64,000 bases of DNA from JAXMAR01 sp046350295 (GCA_046350295.1 JAXMAR010000023.1:1-64000); one strand, 5' to 3'. Shown: positions 35,701 to 44,747, counted from the first letter of the stretch. Notes: generated by a model not told the origin, from the sequence alone. Made by a program: numbers and translations.

Positions 35701-36092
35701 GATTCGATGGTTGCGGACGTAGGCGGCGCGAAAGGATCGTGGCGTCCGGCAAGCTCCTCGTAACGACGTCGGGAAACTCGCGTGGCCTCCCCGAAGCCGA
35801 TGACGAGCGCGCAGGTGAACAGGTTCAGGACGAGGCCGAGGTATTGATGCGATTCGTGGATGGCGAACGAACCACGAGGCTCGATGAAGAGATAGTTGCA
35901 GGCAAGATAGCCCAGGACGGTGGCGACGATGGCGGGTCGGTAGCCGCCGTACCAGACTGCGGCGGCAATGGCCCCGTACAGCGTGACGAGGGGCAGGTTG
36001 TCGCCCAGCCACGGATCGAGGAACCAACGGAGAAGCACCATCGTCGCCGTCGCAGCGACGGCGACGCCATAGGCGGCGACCGAACTGCGCAT
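32703..36092 (-). CDS. Hybrid sensor histidine kinase (DUF4118-CHASE3-PAS-HisKA-HATPase-REC)
   Basis: This 1129-residue two-component sensor has several parts. Residues 1-110 form a KdpD-like four-helix membrane unit (DUF4118). A CHASE3-like sensor lies at about 165-320 (LKDAETGQRGYLLTEDPKYL is diagnostic). Three PAS domains follow at about 340-470, 475-605 and 605-725. HisKA carries the phospho-acceptor in FIATLAHELRNPLAPLRNAL (about 775). The HATPase has DTGIGIAAEHMPHIF and GLGIGLSLVKGLVELHGG. A C-terminal receiver (RVLVVDDLRDSADS, LLDIGLPKMNGYEVA) ends the protein. With its receiver attached, it probably passes phosphate to an HPt partner not in this window. Confidence 0.95.
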   Translation of the reverse strand: MRSSVAAYGVAVAATATMVLLRWFLDPWLGDNLPLVTLYGAIAAAVWYGGYRPAIVATVLGYLACNYLFIEPRGSFAIHESHQYLGLVLNLFTCALVIGFGEATRVSRRRYEELAGRHDPFAPPTSATIESIRQKHSLRDIVVINFVLLLAVLAAGGVLGVWSASRLADNERLVVRTHEVIGELENLLSTLKDAETGQRGYLLTEDPKYLEPYEDALGRVQAVVAHLKELTSDSPDQQARLAALEEKTTVRLDELKQTVALMRKGDRPAAIRIVRANTGKATMDDLRRRVGVMRQAEEALLERRAEESAASFRITILAILLPAGFAVALVCGVFYLSQRNLVVRQRAAEALAEQQERLRTTLASIGDAVIATDAEGRITYLNAVAESVTGWPHHDALGKLLDAVFHIVNEETRQPVDNPATRALRQGVVVGLANHTVLIRRDGTELPIDDSAAPIRSIKGEVVGCVLVFRDITERRQAEAAQSQLAVIVASSEDAIFSKDLNGVLTSWNRGAERLYGYTAEEVVGKSVSLLIPPDLPDEAPGIMERLKRGERIERYETVRVRKDGQRVEVALSVSPMRNSSGELLGASVIAQDITARKRVEKALKAKEAELDLVISRTPLLLIRCSRDLRYAFVNRAAADFLGRRAEDVIHHPIAEIMGPDAFATIKPYIERVLRGETVDFESEIAYARVGRRFMRVQYTPDRDESGHVIGWISTIVDVTERKQLERERDARAGELAVALGKRTEEARRAEKAEQMLREADRRKDEFIATLAHELRNPLAPLRNALELLRRTDDDKPLMEQARSMMERQVSQIVRLVDDLLDISRITQGKLQVRKERVSLADVLNAAIETARPLIDASAHELTIALPPQALHLHADPIRLAQAFSNLLNNAAKYTEKAGHIWLTAERRGDQAVVSVRDTGIGIAAEHMPHIFKIFSQMTPALERSQGGLGIGLSLVKGLVELHGGTIEARSAGVGKGSEFTIQLPIVDVPVEAPPKESDAPRRGPGRRVLVVDDLRDSADSMATLLRMMGHEARTAYDGLEAVQTAAAFQPNIVLLDIGLPKMNGYEVARRIRHEPWGGNVALIAMTGWGQDEDKRQSLEAGFDHHLTKPVETAALEKLLAGLAPVPHR

Positions 36093-36326
36093 CTGGTCCG
36101 CCCTTTCTTTGGCCTATGCGTCTGAGGCGAATCGAGCCGCGCCAGAGCGACGGCCAATCTACGGCACGCGTATTGAACAGGCAATATCTTGAGCGGGACG
36201 GAAAAGGCCGCGCCAACACCGGCTTGATTCCTGGTAGTGCTGCCGCCGACTGGCCCCGCCGTCCCCATGGACGGAAGGCCGCCGCTGCCGACCGGGACGC
36301 CTCGGGACTTCTCACCTTTACGACCG

Positions 36327-36355
36327 GGCCCGGCGAAGAACGCCGGGCCTTTTTT
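36327..36355 (+). terminator. Rho-independent terminator in a divergent spacer
   Basis: GGCCCGGCG (36327-36335) pairs perfectly with CGCCGGGCC (36341-36349) across a 5-nt loop and is followed by six T. It reads on the plus strand, but no plus-strand gene ends before it: the histidine kinase upstream runs the other way. It lies 92 bp before the cytochrome gene, so it may end a small RNA or act as a leader attenuator. The rest of the 354-bp spacer shows no gene. Confidence 0.8.
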
Positions 36356-36446
36356 CTTTACAAGGGCCCCGTTCGCGTGGTTAGATAGAGGCTCGCAAAC
36401 ACCCACTCACCCGGTGGGCCCCGGCCCACCCACTCGGAGCCGACGC

Positions 36447-38914
36447 ATGGCTCGCTGGAGCCTCCTTCCGCTGGCGCTCCTCGTCGGCTTTCCGCTCGGA
36501 GCGTGCGGTCAGGGCAGCCGCGACGAGGAGGCTCGCCTCGATTTCTTCGAGCGCAAGATACGGCCGCTGCTGGCGCACAACTGCTACAACTGCCATTCCG
36601 CGGACACCAACTCGCGCGGCGGCCTGCGCGTGGATGACCGCAACGGTCTCGTGCTCGGCGGCGACCGCGGGCCGGCCGTCGTCCCCGGTCATCCTGAGAA
36701 GAGCCTGCTGATCCAGGCGGTGCGGCAGACGCACGCCGTCCTGAAGATGCCGCCGAAGAAGCGTCTCGCGGAAACCGACATCGCCGACCTGGAACGCTGG
36801 ATCAAGGACGGGGCGACGTGGCCGCGCGCCGACCTTCCCGCCTCGGTGGGCCGCTACAAGGAGAAATACGCCAAGCTGCGCAAGGAGCACTGGGCATGGC
36901 AACCGGTGCGCGATCCCAAGGTTCCCACCGTGACCGACGCCGCCTGGCCGCGCGATTCCATCGATCGTTTTGTCCTGGCCACCCTGGAGAGCAGAAAGCT
37001 GGCGCCGGTCGGGGCTGCGGATCCTGTCACGCTCATTCGCCGGTTGACATTCGACCTCACGGGACTGCCGCCGACGCCGGAAGAGATCGACGCCTTCTTG
37101 AAGGAGTGGGACGCGAGCCCGAAGACGGGGGCCGAGGCCGTGGCGAAGCTGGTGGATCGCTTGCTCGCGTCGCCGCAGTTCGGCGAGCGCTGGGGCCGGC
37201 ACTGGCTCGACGTGGCCCGCTACGGCGAGTCGACCGGCTCGGCGCGCAACCTGCCGTATCCGCATGCCTGGCGCTATCGCGATTACGTCATCGACGCCTT
37301 CAACAGCGACATGCCGTACGACCGGTTCTTGCGCGAGCAGGTCGCGGGCGACCTCTTGCCGGCGAAGGCGCCCGCGGAGCGCGACCGGCAGCTCATCGCC
37401 ACCGGATTCCTTGCCCTCGGCGTGCGCGATGTCAACCAACGCTTCAAGATCCGCTTCGTCATGGATAACATCGACGAGCAGATCGACACGCTGGGTCGGG
37501 CGGTGCTGGGCCTCACGCTCGGCTGTGCCCGCTGCCACGACCACAAGTTCGATCCGATCCCGGCGACGGATTACTACGCCCTGGCCGGCATTTTTCAGAG
37601 CAGCGACATCTGCATTGGTTTGCGCAGCAAGATGGGAGGCGGCGGCCTGGACTACTACGACACGGCGCTGTTGCTGCCGCTCAGTTCCGTCAAAGGCCCG
37701 GACCCGGCCCTCGACGCGAAGCTGGCCGAGGCGAAGACGGCCCTTGCCGAGGCGCGGGCCAAGCTGCTCGCCCTCGCGGAAAACGTCGACAAGAACCCGC
37801 CCGGTCCAGACGCCGAAAGAAGATGGCCGTGGCATAAGGAGAAGTCAAGGCGGCGCAGGACCAGATGATCGCCCTGAGCGATCCGGCGCACGCGGTCCCG
37901 TGGCCTACGGCTTGCGCGACGGCAAGACCATCGGCGACGCCGAAATGCGCATTCGCGGCGAAGCGGAGAAGATCGGGCCCGTCGTGCCGCGCGCTTCCCG
38001 TCGGTCTTCGCGGTTCCGGGCGCGTAGCCGATCAACGTCAAGCAGAGCGGCGGCCGGCTCGAGCTGGCAAACTGGCTCGCCAGCGAGAAGAATCCGATGA
38101 CAGCGCGGGTGATGGTCAACCGCGTCCTGGTCGCACCTGTTTGGACAAGGCATCGTCACGAGCGTCGACAACTTCGGTGTGACCGGCGACGCGCCCGTCA
38201 TCGAGGAACTGCTCGACCACCTGGCGACGCGGCTTCGTCAAGGACGGCTGGTCCGCCAAGCTGATCCGCATCGTGCTGACCCGGACGTATCAGCTAAGCT
38301 CGGCGGCCACGCCGGCCCATCGCGTCGATCCCGCCAACCGCCTCCTGTGGCGCCATGCGCGCGGCGGCTCGACGCGGAGGATATCCGGGACGCGATGCTG
38401 GCTGCCGCGGGCCGCCTCGATCTCACCCGGCCGAAGGGATCGCCTGCGATGGACCTCAAGGTGATCGAGCGCGGCACGGCCCGGTCGGACGCGAAACGGC
38501 TTTCACGCCGAAGCGGCAAGCAAACTCCGCAGCGTCTACCTGCCGCTGCTGCGGACGATCCGCCGCGCTTGCCTGGAAGTCTTCGACTTCGCCGAGCAGG
38601 GTCTGGTCACCGGCAAGCGGGATACCACGACAAGGCGTCCGACGCAGGCGGCTCTATCTCCTGAACGACCCGTTCGTGCGGCAGCAGGCAGGGGCGGCAG
38701 ACGCGTCCTGAAAGGGGACATGGCCGACGCGAGCCCATCCAGGTTGTCTACCGGCTGACATTGAATCGGGCGGCGACGGACGCGGAAATCGAGCAACTGA
38801 CAGGTTACCTTGCGGACTGGTCGCCGGGCCGGGCGAGACGATCCGCGTGCGGCGGCGTGGACGAGCTTATGTCACGCGATTCTGGCGTCGGCGGAGTTTC
38901 GGTATGTGAGGTAG
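36447..38914 (+). pseudogene. PSCyt1/DUF1549/DUF1553 cytochrome-type protein, frameshifted 3' half
   Basis: From ATG 36447 the frame is clean for about 470 residues. It has a lipoprotein-like signal (LLVGFPLGAC), a heme-binding CYNCHS with the MPP ligand region (KMPPKKRL), a DUF1549 block (IRRLTFDLTGLPPTPEEIDA) and a second CxxCH (CARCHDHKFDPIPATDYYAL). After about 37820 conserved DUF1553 peptides continue in alternating frames: TARVMVNRV-like, DAEDIRDAMLAAAGRLD, TLNRAATDAEIEQLTGYLAD, and the family ending SAEFRYVR with TAG at 38912-38914. These membrane-anchored oxidoreductase-like proteins are normally paired with a DUF1501 protein, as here. Confidence 0.85.
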
Positions 38915-38933
38915 TCAACGCCCGAGGAGAGAC

Positions 38934-39263
38934 TTGTTCCGACTTTACCGAGCAGTGTCGCCTGCGGAATTGGCCGACATCGGGGCATTCGGTGGATTCC
39001 GGCCAGCGACTGGTACCTTGATGGGAAAATGGTTTGCCGAAACGCTGGACCACGCCAGGCGGTGGGGACGAGCGGCTCTATCAAGGAGCCGTGTTTCACG
39101 TGATGCAATTGGAAATCCCAACCGACCTCGCCGATCAAATGTTCCGGCTGCCTTTGCTGGATCAAATTGGGCCGGCGAGATACGCTGAAGGGGATCTTGA
39201 CGCTCGTCAACCAGCAGCATCAGGGATCTCCGAATCGCCTCAAGCGATTTCCGGAGGCCGTGA
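38934..39263 (+). pseudogene. Small GKWFAET-motif protein, frameshifted
   Basis: A strong GAGGAGAG site precedes TTG 38934. Translation gives MFRLYRAVSPAELADIGAFG, then TLMGKWFAETLDHARRWG, then after a one-base shift ERLYQGAVFHVMQLEIPTDL and MFRLPLLDQIGPARYAE. A second shift leads to SSDFRRP and TGA at 39261-39263. The layout (R-A-V, G-K-W-F-A-E-T, a late I-G-P-A-R-Y-A-E) is that of a small family I recall near polymorphic-toxin-like domains with an ADP-ribosyltransferase-like feel; the function is not established. Its stop overlaps the next start in TGATG. Confidence 0.5.
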
Positions 39264-39563
39264 TGGCGCCCGCTTCCACTATTCGGCTGCGATGGCTCAC
39301 CCCCGAAGAGGGTGGTCGAGGGACTCCTATTCAGGCACTGGGCGGCACACACGCCCGGCGCGCTTTGCGGGAGAGAATGATCAATTCAGCGTGGTCTTGG
39401 GGTTTCCCGCCAGACGCGCCCTGCGGCCAGCGGAATGGGACTCTGCAGCTGCTCTTTCCGGACCGAGTCGAACTCCAGCAGCGGATTCGTCCGGGCGTCA
39501 ATCTTGAAATCATGGAAGGCAATCGCGTTGTCGCTCGCTGCGGCTGTCGAAAGCTCGAATTAG
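39263..39563 (+). pseudogene. Small beta-barrel-like protein coupled to upstream gene, frameshifted
   Basis: The start is ATG 39263 with GGAGG just before it, overlapping the upstream TGA. Readable peptides in changing frames are MAPASTIRLRWLTPEEGGRG, ARFAGENDQFSVVLGFPA and LFPDRVELQQRIRPGVNLEI followed by MEGNRVVARC, ending at TAG 39561-39563. The arrangement (LTPEEGGR near the start, P-G-x-x-x-x-I-x-E-G-x-R-V-V-A near the end) resembles the small EF-Tu domain-2-like barrel proteins. With the upstream gene it forms a two-gene cassette inserted between the cytochrome gene and its DUF1501 partner. Confidence 0.45.
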
Positions 39564-39574
39564 GGGCTCGTGTG

Positions 39575-40944
39575 ATGGCAAACCCAATGAATCCGCATCT
39601 CCTCTCCCGCCGCCAGGTCCTCCAGACGGCCGGGCGCCGGCTTCGGCTATCTCGCTCTCGCCGGGCTCCTCGGCCGGCGCGCCGCCGGCGCCCGCCCGCC
39701 CCAGGCCGCTGGCCCCCAAGCCGCCGCATTTCCCCGTCAAGGCCAAGCGCATCATCTTCCTGTTCATGGAAGGCGCGATGTCGCAGATGGACAGCTTCGA
39801 ATACAAGGCGCGCTTGCAGCGCGAGAACGGCAGGGTCGCTCCCGGAGGCGCCATCCTCACCGCCTCGAAGTTTCGCTTCGCCCGCCATGGCCACACGGGA
39901 ACCTGGGTCTCCGAACTGTTTCCGCACACCGCCCGCCACGTCGACAAGTTCTGCTTCATCCGCGGCCTGCACACCGATACGCCGGCCCACCCACAAGCCG
40001 TTATCCAGCTCCACACCGGGACCGCCATCGCCTCGCTCACCCGGCCGTCGATGGGCGCGTGGCTCCTCTACGGCCTCGGCACGGAGAACCAGGACCTGCC
40101 CGGCTACGTCACCGTCAATCCGTCCCCAAACTTCGGCGGCGCCATCAACTACGGCAGCGCCTTCCTGCCGGCCCACTTCCAGGGCACGCGCGTCAGCGAT
40201 CGCGGCGAGATGGACAACCTGCGCCGCGCCTCGCTTCCCCGAGCGCAGCGGCGCCAGCTCGACCTGATCCAGGCGATGAACCGCGACCTGGCCGCCCGCT
40301 CCGGCGCCCCCGACGAGCTGGACGGCGTCATCCAGTCGTTCGAGCTCGCCTTCCGCATGCAGGATCGCGTACCCGAGTTGCTCGACATCTCGCGCGAGCC
40401 GCAGTCGGTCCTCGATGAATACGGCGTTCGAGCCGGGCCCGAAGGCAGCTTCGCTCGCCAGTGCCTCATGGCCCGGCGCCTCAGCGAAGCCGGCGTTCGC
40501 TTCGTCGAGATCACCCAGTCCGGCTGGGACCATCACAACGGCCTGCACGAGGGAATGATCCGCCAGTCGCGCATGGTCGACCGCCCCACCGCGGCCCTCC
40601 TGGCCGACCTCGAACGCCGCGGCCTCCTCGACGAGACCCTCGTCCTCTTCGGCAGCGAGTTCGGCCGCATGCCGACGGCTCAAGGCCCGGACGGCCGCGA
40701 TCACAATATCACCGGCTATCCGATGTGGCTCGCTGGCGCCGGCGTCAAGAAGGGCTTCTCCTTTGGCGCCACCGATGAATACGGCCTGCACGCCGTCGAA
40801 GGCCGCATGCACACGACGGACCTGCACGCCACCCTGCTCGCTTTGATGGGCCTCGACCACAAGGAGCTGACGTATCGCTACGCGGGACGCGATTTCCGGC
40901 TGACCGACGTGGCGGGGACGGTGGCGGATGCGATTTTCGGATGA
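39575..40944 (+). pseudogene. DUF1501 protein with Tat signal, single frameshift near 39640
   Basis: This is a sulfatase/phosphatase-fold-like DUF1501 protein, the usual partner of DUF1549/1553 proteins. The N-terminus MNPHLLSRRQVLQTAG is a twin-arginine export signal. A one-base shift around 39635-39650 separates it from the rest (GFGYLALAGLLG can be read in the next frame). From KAKRIIFLFMEGAMSQMDSF to the end (ELTYRYAGRDFRLTDVAG) the frame is intact for about 400 residues, including the conserved ITQSGWDHHNGLHE and LFGSEFGRMPTAQGPDGRDH. The frameshift may be a consensus error; otherwise the exported form would be lost. Confidence 0.88.
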
Positions 40945-41523
40945 GCGAATCATGCAGGGAGGATGGCCATTGAGTGTGTCGTGAACGACTCGCAGTTCGA
41001 TGTTTATCAACTACGGCTGATCGCAATCCTCGTCGCGAAGTGAAAAAAGATACTCCAAAAGAATACGGCGTGCCAGTGGCTCGCCTAAGAGAGGCCGTGC
41101 AGAGCGTAACCTTCCACGTTGCCAGCAGTGGGTGGTTGCACCGTGATGGATGTGGACGGAGTTCCCTGCAACCTGTCCTCACTTTTGCCTGAACACGGAA
41201 TGCACCCAGCTTCTCACGTCGCAAGGCGGCGGCACGTGGATGCATGAATATGCGCTACAAGCGCCGCGTCCTCGCCATCGCCCCATGACACTGGAGGAGT
41301 ACGTCGCCCACTCACCGGCTGAAAAAGAGAGAAGAATGAAAGACATCATCATGAATTGCCCCCCGGGACGTCTCGGGTCATGAAAAAAAACTCATGAGAT
41401 ACCGCCAGGCGAAACCTTGGCCGGACGGCCGTGTTTCATAATTGGAAGTGCGCGCCGAAGGTGTGCCGATGGAAGTGACGGCTCGCTAACGCCCGTGAGC
41501 CGCAGGATTACGGCCCTGCACGC
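40945..41523. other. Intergenic stretch without a supported gene
   Basis: No reading frame here looks like a conserved protein. The longest candidate (about 41150-41383, plus strand) contains MTLEEYVAHSPAEKERRMKD, which faintly recalls the start of Uma2-type nucleases, but nothing further supports it. A short stem, CGGCTC...GAGCCG (41482-41504), is present. The sequence is AT-richer than its neighbours. Confidence 0.4.
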
Positions 41524-41539
41524 GATCGGTTAACCGATC
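41524..41539. promoter_or_regulatory. 16-bp perfect palindrome upstream of the FHA gene
   Basis: GATCGGTTAACCGATC is perfectly symmetric and lies 97 bp before the FHA gene start, in non-coding sequence. It has the shape of a homodimeric repressor site. No cognate regulator is evident nearby. Confidence 0.45.
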
Positions 41540-41635
41540 TGCTCTCTACCGAAAAAGCCCCCGTTCCACGTCTGCTAACTTCCGCGACCCGGCGACGCCT
41601 TGCCCTTATGGAATGTGCGCGCCGAGGATCTGGCC

Positions 41636-42115
41636 ATGGATGTGAAACTCGTCGTTCTGAGCGGCAAGCACAAGGACCGCGAGATCCCCTTGCCCCCCAC
41701 GATGTTCCTGATCGGCCGCGATCGCAACTGCCACCTGCGTCTGAAGAGTCCGGTGGTCAGCCGGCGCCACTGCGCCATCGCCACCTGGGCGGGCAAGGTA
41801 TGCGTCCGCGACCTGAACAGCGTGAACGGCACCTACGTCAATGGCTCGCGCATCAAGGGCGAGATGCGCGTTGGCGACGGCGACCGGCTGCAGGTCGGCA
41901 GACTGTTGCTGGCCTTTCGCGTCGTGGAGGCGCAGCCGCAAAACCTCGAACGTCCGCTGCCCGGCTCGCTGGAGTGGTTGAGCGTGGAGGCCGAAGACGG
42001 GGCCGGCAGTCCGGAGGCCACCGAGCGAACGCTTTTCGATCCGCTCAAGCCCGGATCCTCGGAGTCGGTCATCGCCGGCGCATACCTGGAAGACTACATG
42101 AAGAAGCGCCGTTAG
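41636..42115 (+). CDS. FHA domain protein
   Basis: This 159-residue cytoplasmic protein is largely a forkhead-associated domain, which binds phosphothreonine peptides. The conserved features are present: FLIGRDRNCHLRL (G-R), SPVVSRRHCAI (S-R-R-H) and LNSVNGTYVNG (N-G-T). The tail after residue 105 is acidic and probably disordered, ending in YLEDYMKKRR. ATG 41636 gives MDVKLVVLSGKHKDREI, a normal FHA start. It is a likely reader for Ser/Thr kinases such as the one at 29.4-32.2 kb, but that pairing is only inference. Confidence 0.92.
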   Translation: MDVKLVVLSGKHKDREIPLPPTMFLIGRDRNCHLRLKSPVVSRRHCAIATWAGKVCVRDLNSVNGTYVNGSRIKGEMRVGDGDRLQVGRLLLAFRVVEAQPQNLERPLPGSLEWLSVEAEDGAGSPEATERTLFDPLKPGSSESVIAGAYLEDYMKKRR

Positions 42116-42275
42116 CGAATCCGGCGCCCGCAGCGTTTGTTTCCGCCCGCTCGGACGGCCGACGAAAATCCGGGCGGCCGCCGTCATTGCCCATATCATT
42201 GCAGAGGAGTTTTTCTCGCTCCGAATCCGCTCCGGCGCGATCGAGCGCTTACCCTGAAGTCTTCTGGAGTCGGTC

Positions 42276-43971
42276 ATGCGGTCACGTCCCGTCCTCGCCG
42301 GAGTCCTCGTCATGCTTGCGTCCCTGTCCCGCGCGCGGCCGACGACACGACCACCGCCCGTGCCAAGGCGTTCGTCGCCGCTTTCATCGGAGAAGTTCCC
42401 TGGCCGATCGACATCGAGGCCTCGCGCGTGCCTGGTGGGACGCGAACATCACCGGCAAGGACGAGGACTTCAAGCGTAAGGAGGAGGCGCAAAACAAGAT
42501 CGACGCCTTCCTCTCGGCCAAGGACGTGTTCGCCGCGACGAAGGCGGCGCTCAAGGAGAGCAAGGAGGTCGACGATCCGATGCGTCGCCGTCGACGTGAT
42601 CTACCTCATGCAGCCGAGAAGCAGGTCGACTCCCGAGCTGCTCAAGCAAGATGACCCGCGCTGGGGAACAAGCTCGAGAAGACGTTCTCCAACTTCCGCG
42701 CTAAAGTCGACGGCAAGGAGATGACCGACGCCGAGGTCCGCGACGTCCTGAAGAAGTCGACGCTCTCCGCGCGCGCGCAAGGAGGTCTGGGGAGGCGAGC
42801 AAGGAGATCGGCAGCTCGTCGAGAAGGACCTGCACGGCTCGTCCTGGTGCGCAACCAGGTCGCCAAGAAGCTCGGCTTCGCCAATTTCCACGCCATGCAG
42901 CTCTACCTGAACGAGCAGAACGGCGCCGACCTCATCAAGCTCTTCGACCAGCTCGACGAACTGACGCGCAAGCCGTTCCTGGCGGCGAAGGCGGAGATGG
43001 ACGTCGTGCTCGCCAAGAACTGCGGGGTCAAGGTCGAGAACCTCATGCCCTGGCACTATCACGACCCGTTCTTCCAGGAAGCGCCCGCCGTCTTCAAGAC
43101 CGATTTCGACAAGATCTACGAAAGCCAGGACCTGGTCGGCCTGTGTCAGAAGTTCTACAAGGGCATCGACCTGCCCATCGACCTGGTCATCGCCAAGACC
43201 GGCGACTTCAAGCCGCACCCGGGGAAGAACCCGCACGCCTTCTGCACCGACCTCACCCGCGACGGCACGGACGTGCGCGTCCTCGCCAACGTCGTCAACA
43301 ACGAGTACTGGATGAGCACCCTGCTGCACGAGTTCGGCCACTCGGTCTACTCGAGCATCAACATTCCGGACAAATTGCCCTACGTCCTGCGCATGGAGTC
43401 GCACATCCTGACGACCGAGGGCATCGCCATGATGTTCGAGAAGTTCTCCAAGCGCCGGCCGTGGCTGGAGAAGATGGGGATCAAGGTGGCCGACGCGGAG
43501 GATTTCGACGCCGCCAGCGCCCGCGCCATGCGGAACCGGCTCCTCATCTTCTCGCGCTGGTGCCAGGTGATGCTCCGTTTCGAGAAGAGCATGTACGAGA
43601 ACCCGGAGCAGGACCTCAACAAGCTGTGGTGGGACCTCGTCGAAAACTACCAGGGCCTGAAACGCCCCGAGGGACGCAACGCCCCGGACTACGGCAGCAA
43701 GTACCACATCATCGGCGCCCCGGTCTATTACCACAACTACATGATGGGGGAGCTGTTCGCCTCGCAGCTGCACCACGCCATCGCCCGCGAGGTCTACAAA
43801 GGCGCGGCGCCGGACACCGTCGTTTACGTGGACAACAAGGAAGTCGGCGAATTCCTGAAGCGTCGCGTCTTCGATCCGGGCCGCACGATGTCCTGGAACG
43901 AGCTGACGCGCCACGCCACCGGCAGCGAGCTGAGCGCGGATGCCTTCGCCAGGGACTTTCGCGGCAAGTGA
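42276..43971 (+). pseudogene. HExxH metallopeptidase (M2/M3-like), frameshifted 5' third
   Basis: A signal peptide (MRSRPVLAGVLVMLASLSRA) begins at 42276. Conserved peptides then appear in different frames: ADDTTTARAKAFVAAFIGEV, WDANITGKDEDFKRKEEAQN, and DVLKKSTLSARA. From about 42840 the frame is clean and encodes the catalytic half: MPWHYHDPFFQEAP, zinc motif LLHEFGHSVYSSIN with a glutamate-rich TTEGIAMMFEKFS downstream, and YYHNYMMGELFASQLHHAI. This looks like a peptidyl-dipeptidase/oligoendopeptidase-type gluzincin exported to the periplasm. The 5' frameshifts cluster within 550 bp. Confidence 0.82.
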
Positions 43972-44017
43972 TCCGTCCGCCGTCCATTCTCGGAACGGGG
44001 ATACCTCCGCGTCTCGC

Positions 44018-44337
44018 TCAGACCTTGCGCCGTCGCGGCCGGTTCACTTTTCTTCGGCTCGGGGGTTGCTTGCGCACCCACTTGAAGAACCCTGCCAGCT
44101 CCGGCGCCTCGCGCAGCTTGGCCGGCGTCGGATAGAGGCGGGCGAGCGTCTCGTTGGTGAAGGTGGCATGGACCATGCCGTGACATTGCCTGCAAATCAG
44201 GTCGACATGGTCGCTCGTGCCCCCCTTCTCGCGCGGCAAGAAATGGTGGCGGGTCAGCTCCTTCTTGGGGAAGGGACGCTCGCGGGGAAGGGACGCTCGC
44301 AGAGGGCGCAAATGATCGATTCTCGCTCGTTGCTCAT
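44018..44337 (-). pseudogene. HNH endonuclease-like protein disrupted by a 17-bp duplication
   Basis: From ATG 44337 the protein reads MSNERESIICALCERPFP and then goes out of frame because of a 17-bp tandem duplication at 44267-44300. Removing one unit restores CERPFPKKELTRHHFLPREK, then DLICRQCHGMVHATFTNETL and a basic tail ending PSRRKVNRPRRRKV. The C-x-x-C, H-H and C-x-x-C-H set is an HNH zinc-nuclease arrangement. The ATGA overlap with the upstream gene shows co-translation. The intact form would be about 101 residues. Confidence 0.75.
44267..44300. repeat. 17-bp perfect tandem duplication inside the HNH gene
   Basis: GGGGAAGGGACGCTCGC occurs twice in immediate succession (44267-44283 and 44284-44300). 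Its length is not divisible by three, so it shifts the reading frame of the HNH-like gene. Confidence 0.95.
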
Positions 44338-44747
44338 CCTTCCACGCCGAAGAAGGCCCTCGCATCGCGCGCCAAACGTTCCAGTTGTCCGGCTTCTGTC
44401 TTGACGCTCGCCTCAACTCGCCAGTCTTCAGGGTAACAACCAGACCGGAGGACGACATGGATCGTGATGTGGCCCAGCTTGTCGTGCACGCACCGAAGTT
44501 GCAACTCGCGCTCCAGCGACTCGAACGTCAGCTCCCCGGCCCATCCACTCCACTGCCGCGCCATTTCCTCGAACAACCTGGCCGGATGCTCGCTCGCATA
44601 CTCGGCGTAGACATCCGCCTCGGCGACCAGGTTCGCGTCTTCGATCCGAACCCGAAAGTGTTCGACAGGCTGCGCTCGGTCCTCGGGCAGCCGGTTCAAG
44701 AACGTCAGGCCATGCTCTGTCCCGATCGGAATCTTGAAGGTGTCCAT
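44334..44747 (-). CDS. DUF6228-like protein
   Basis: This 137-residue soluble protein begins MDTFKIPIGTEHGLTFLNRL. The middle VRIEDANLVAEADVYAEYAS and FEEMARQWSGWAGELTFESL, followed by strands and the end GQLERLARDARAFFG, resemble DUF6228. That group of small proteins is encoded singly or beside effector-like genes. Its stop overlaps the HNH start by 4 nt (ATGA). The placement upstream of a nuclease gene would suit an immunity or antitoxin role, but I cannot show that. Confidence 0.6.
   Translation of the reverse strand: MDTFKIPIGTEHGLTFLNRLPEDRAQPVEHFRVRIEDANLVAEADVYAEYASEHPARLFEEMARQWSGWAGELTFESLERELQLRCVHDKLGHITIHVVLRSGCYPEDWRVEASVKTEAGQLERLARDARAFFGVEG

Noticed and set aside
27034..36092. 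LRR protein, kinase and histidine kinase as a defence island
   Set aside because: Each family is a routine planctomycete signalling or surface protein; nothing ties them to defence apart from adjacency.
41281..41383. Possible start of an Uma2-type nuclease (MTLEEYVAHSPA)
   Set aside because: Only a dozen residues resemble the family and no catalytic block follows before the stop.
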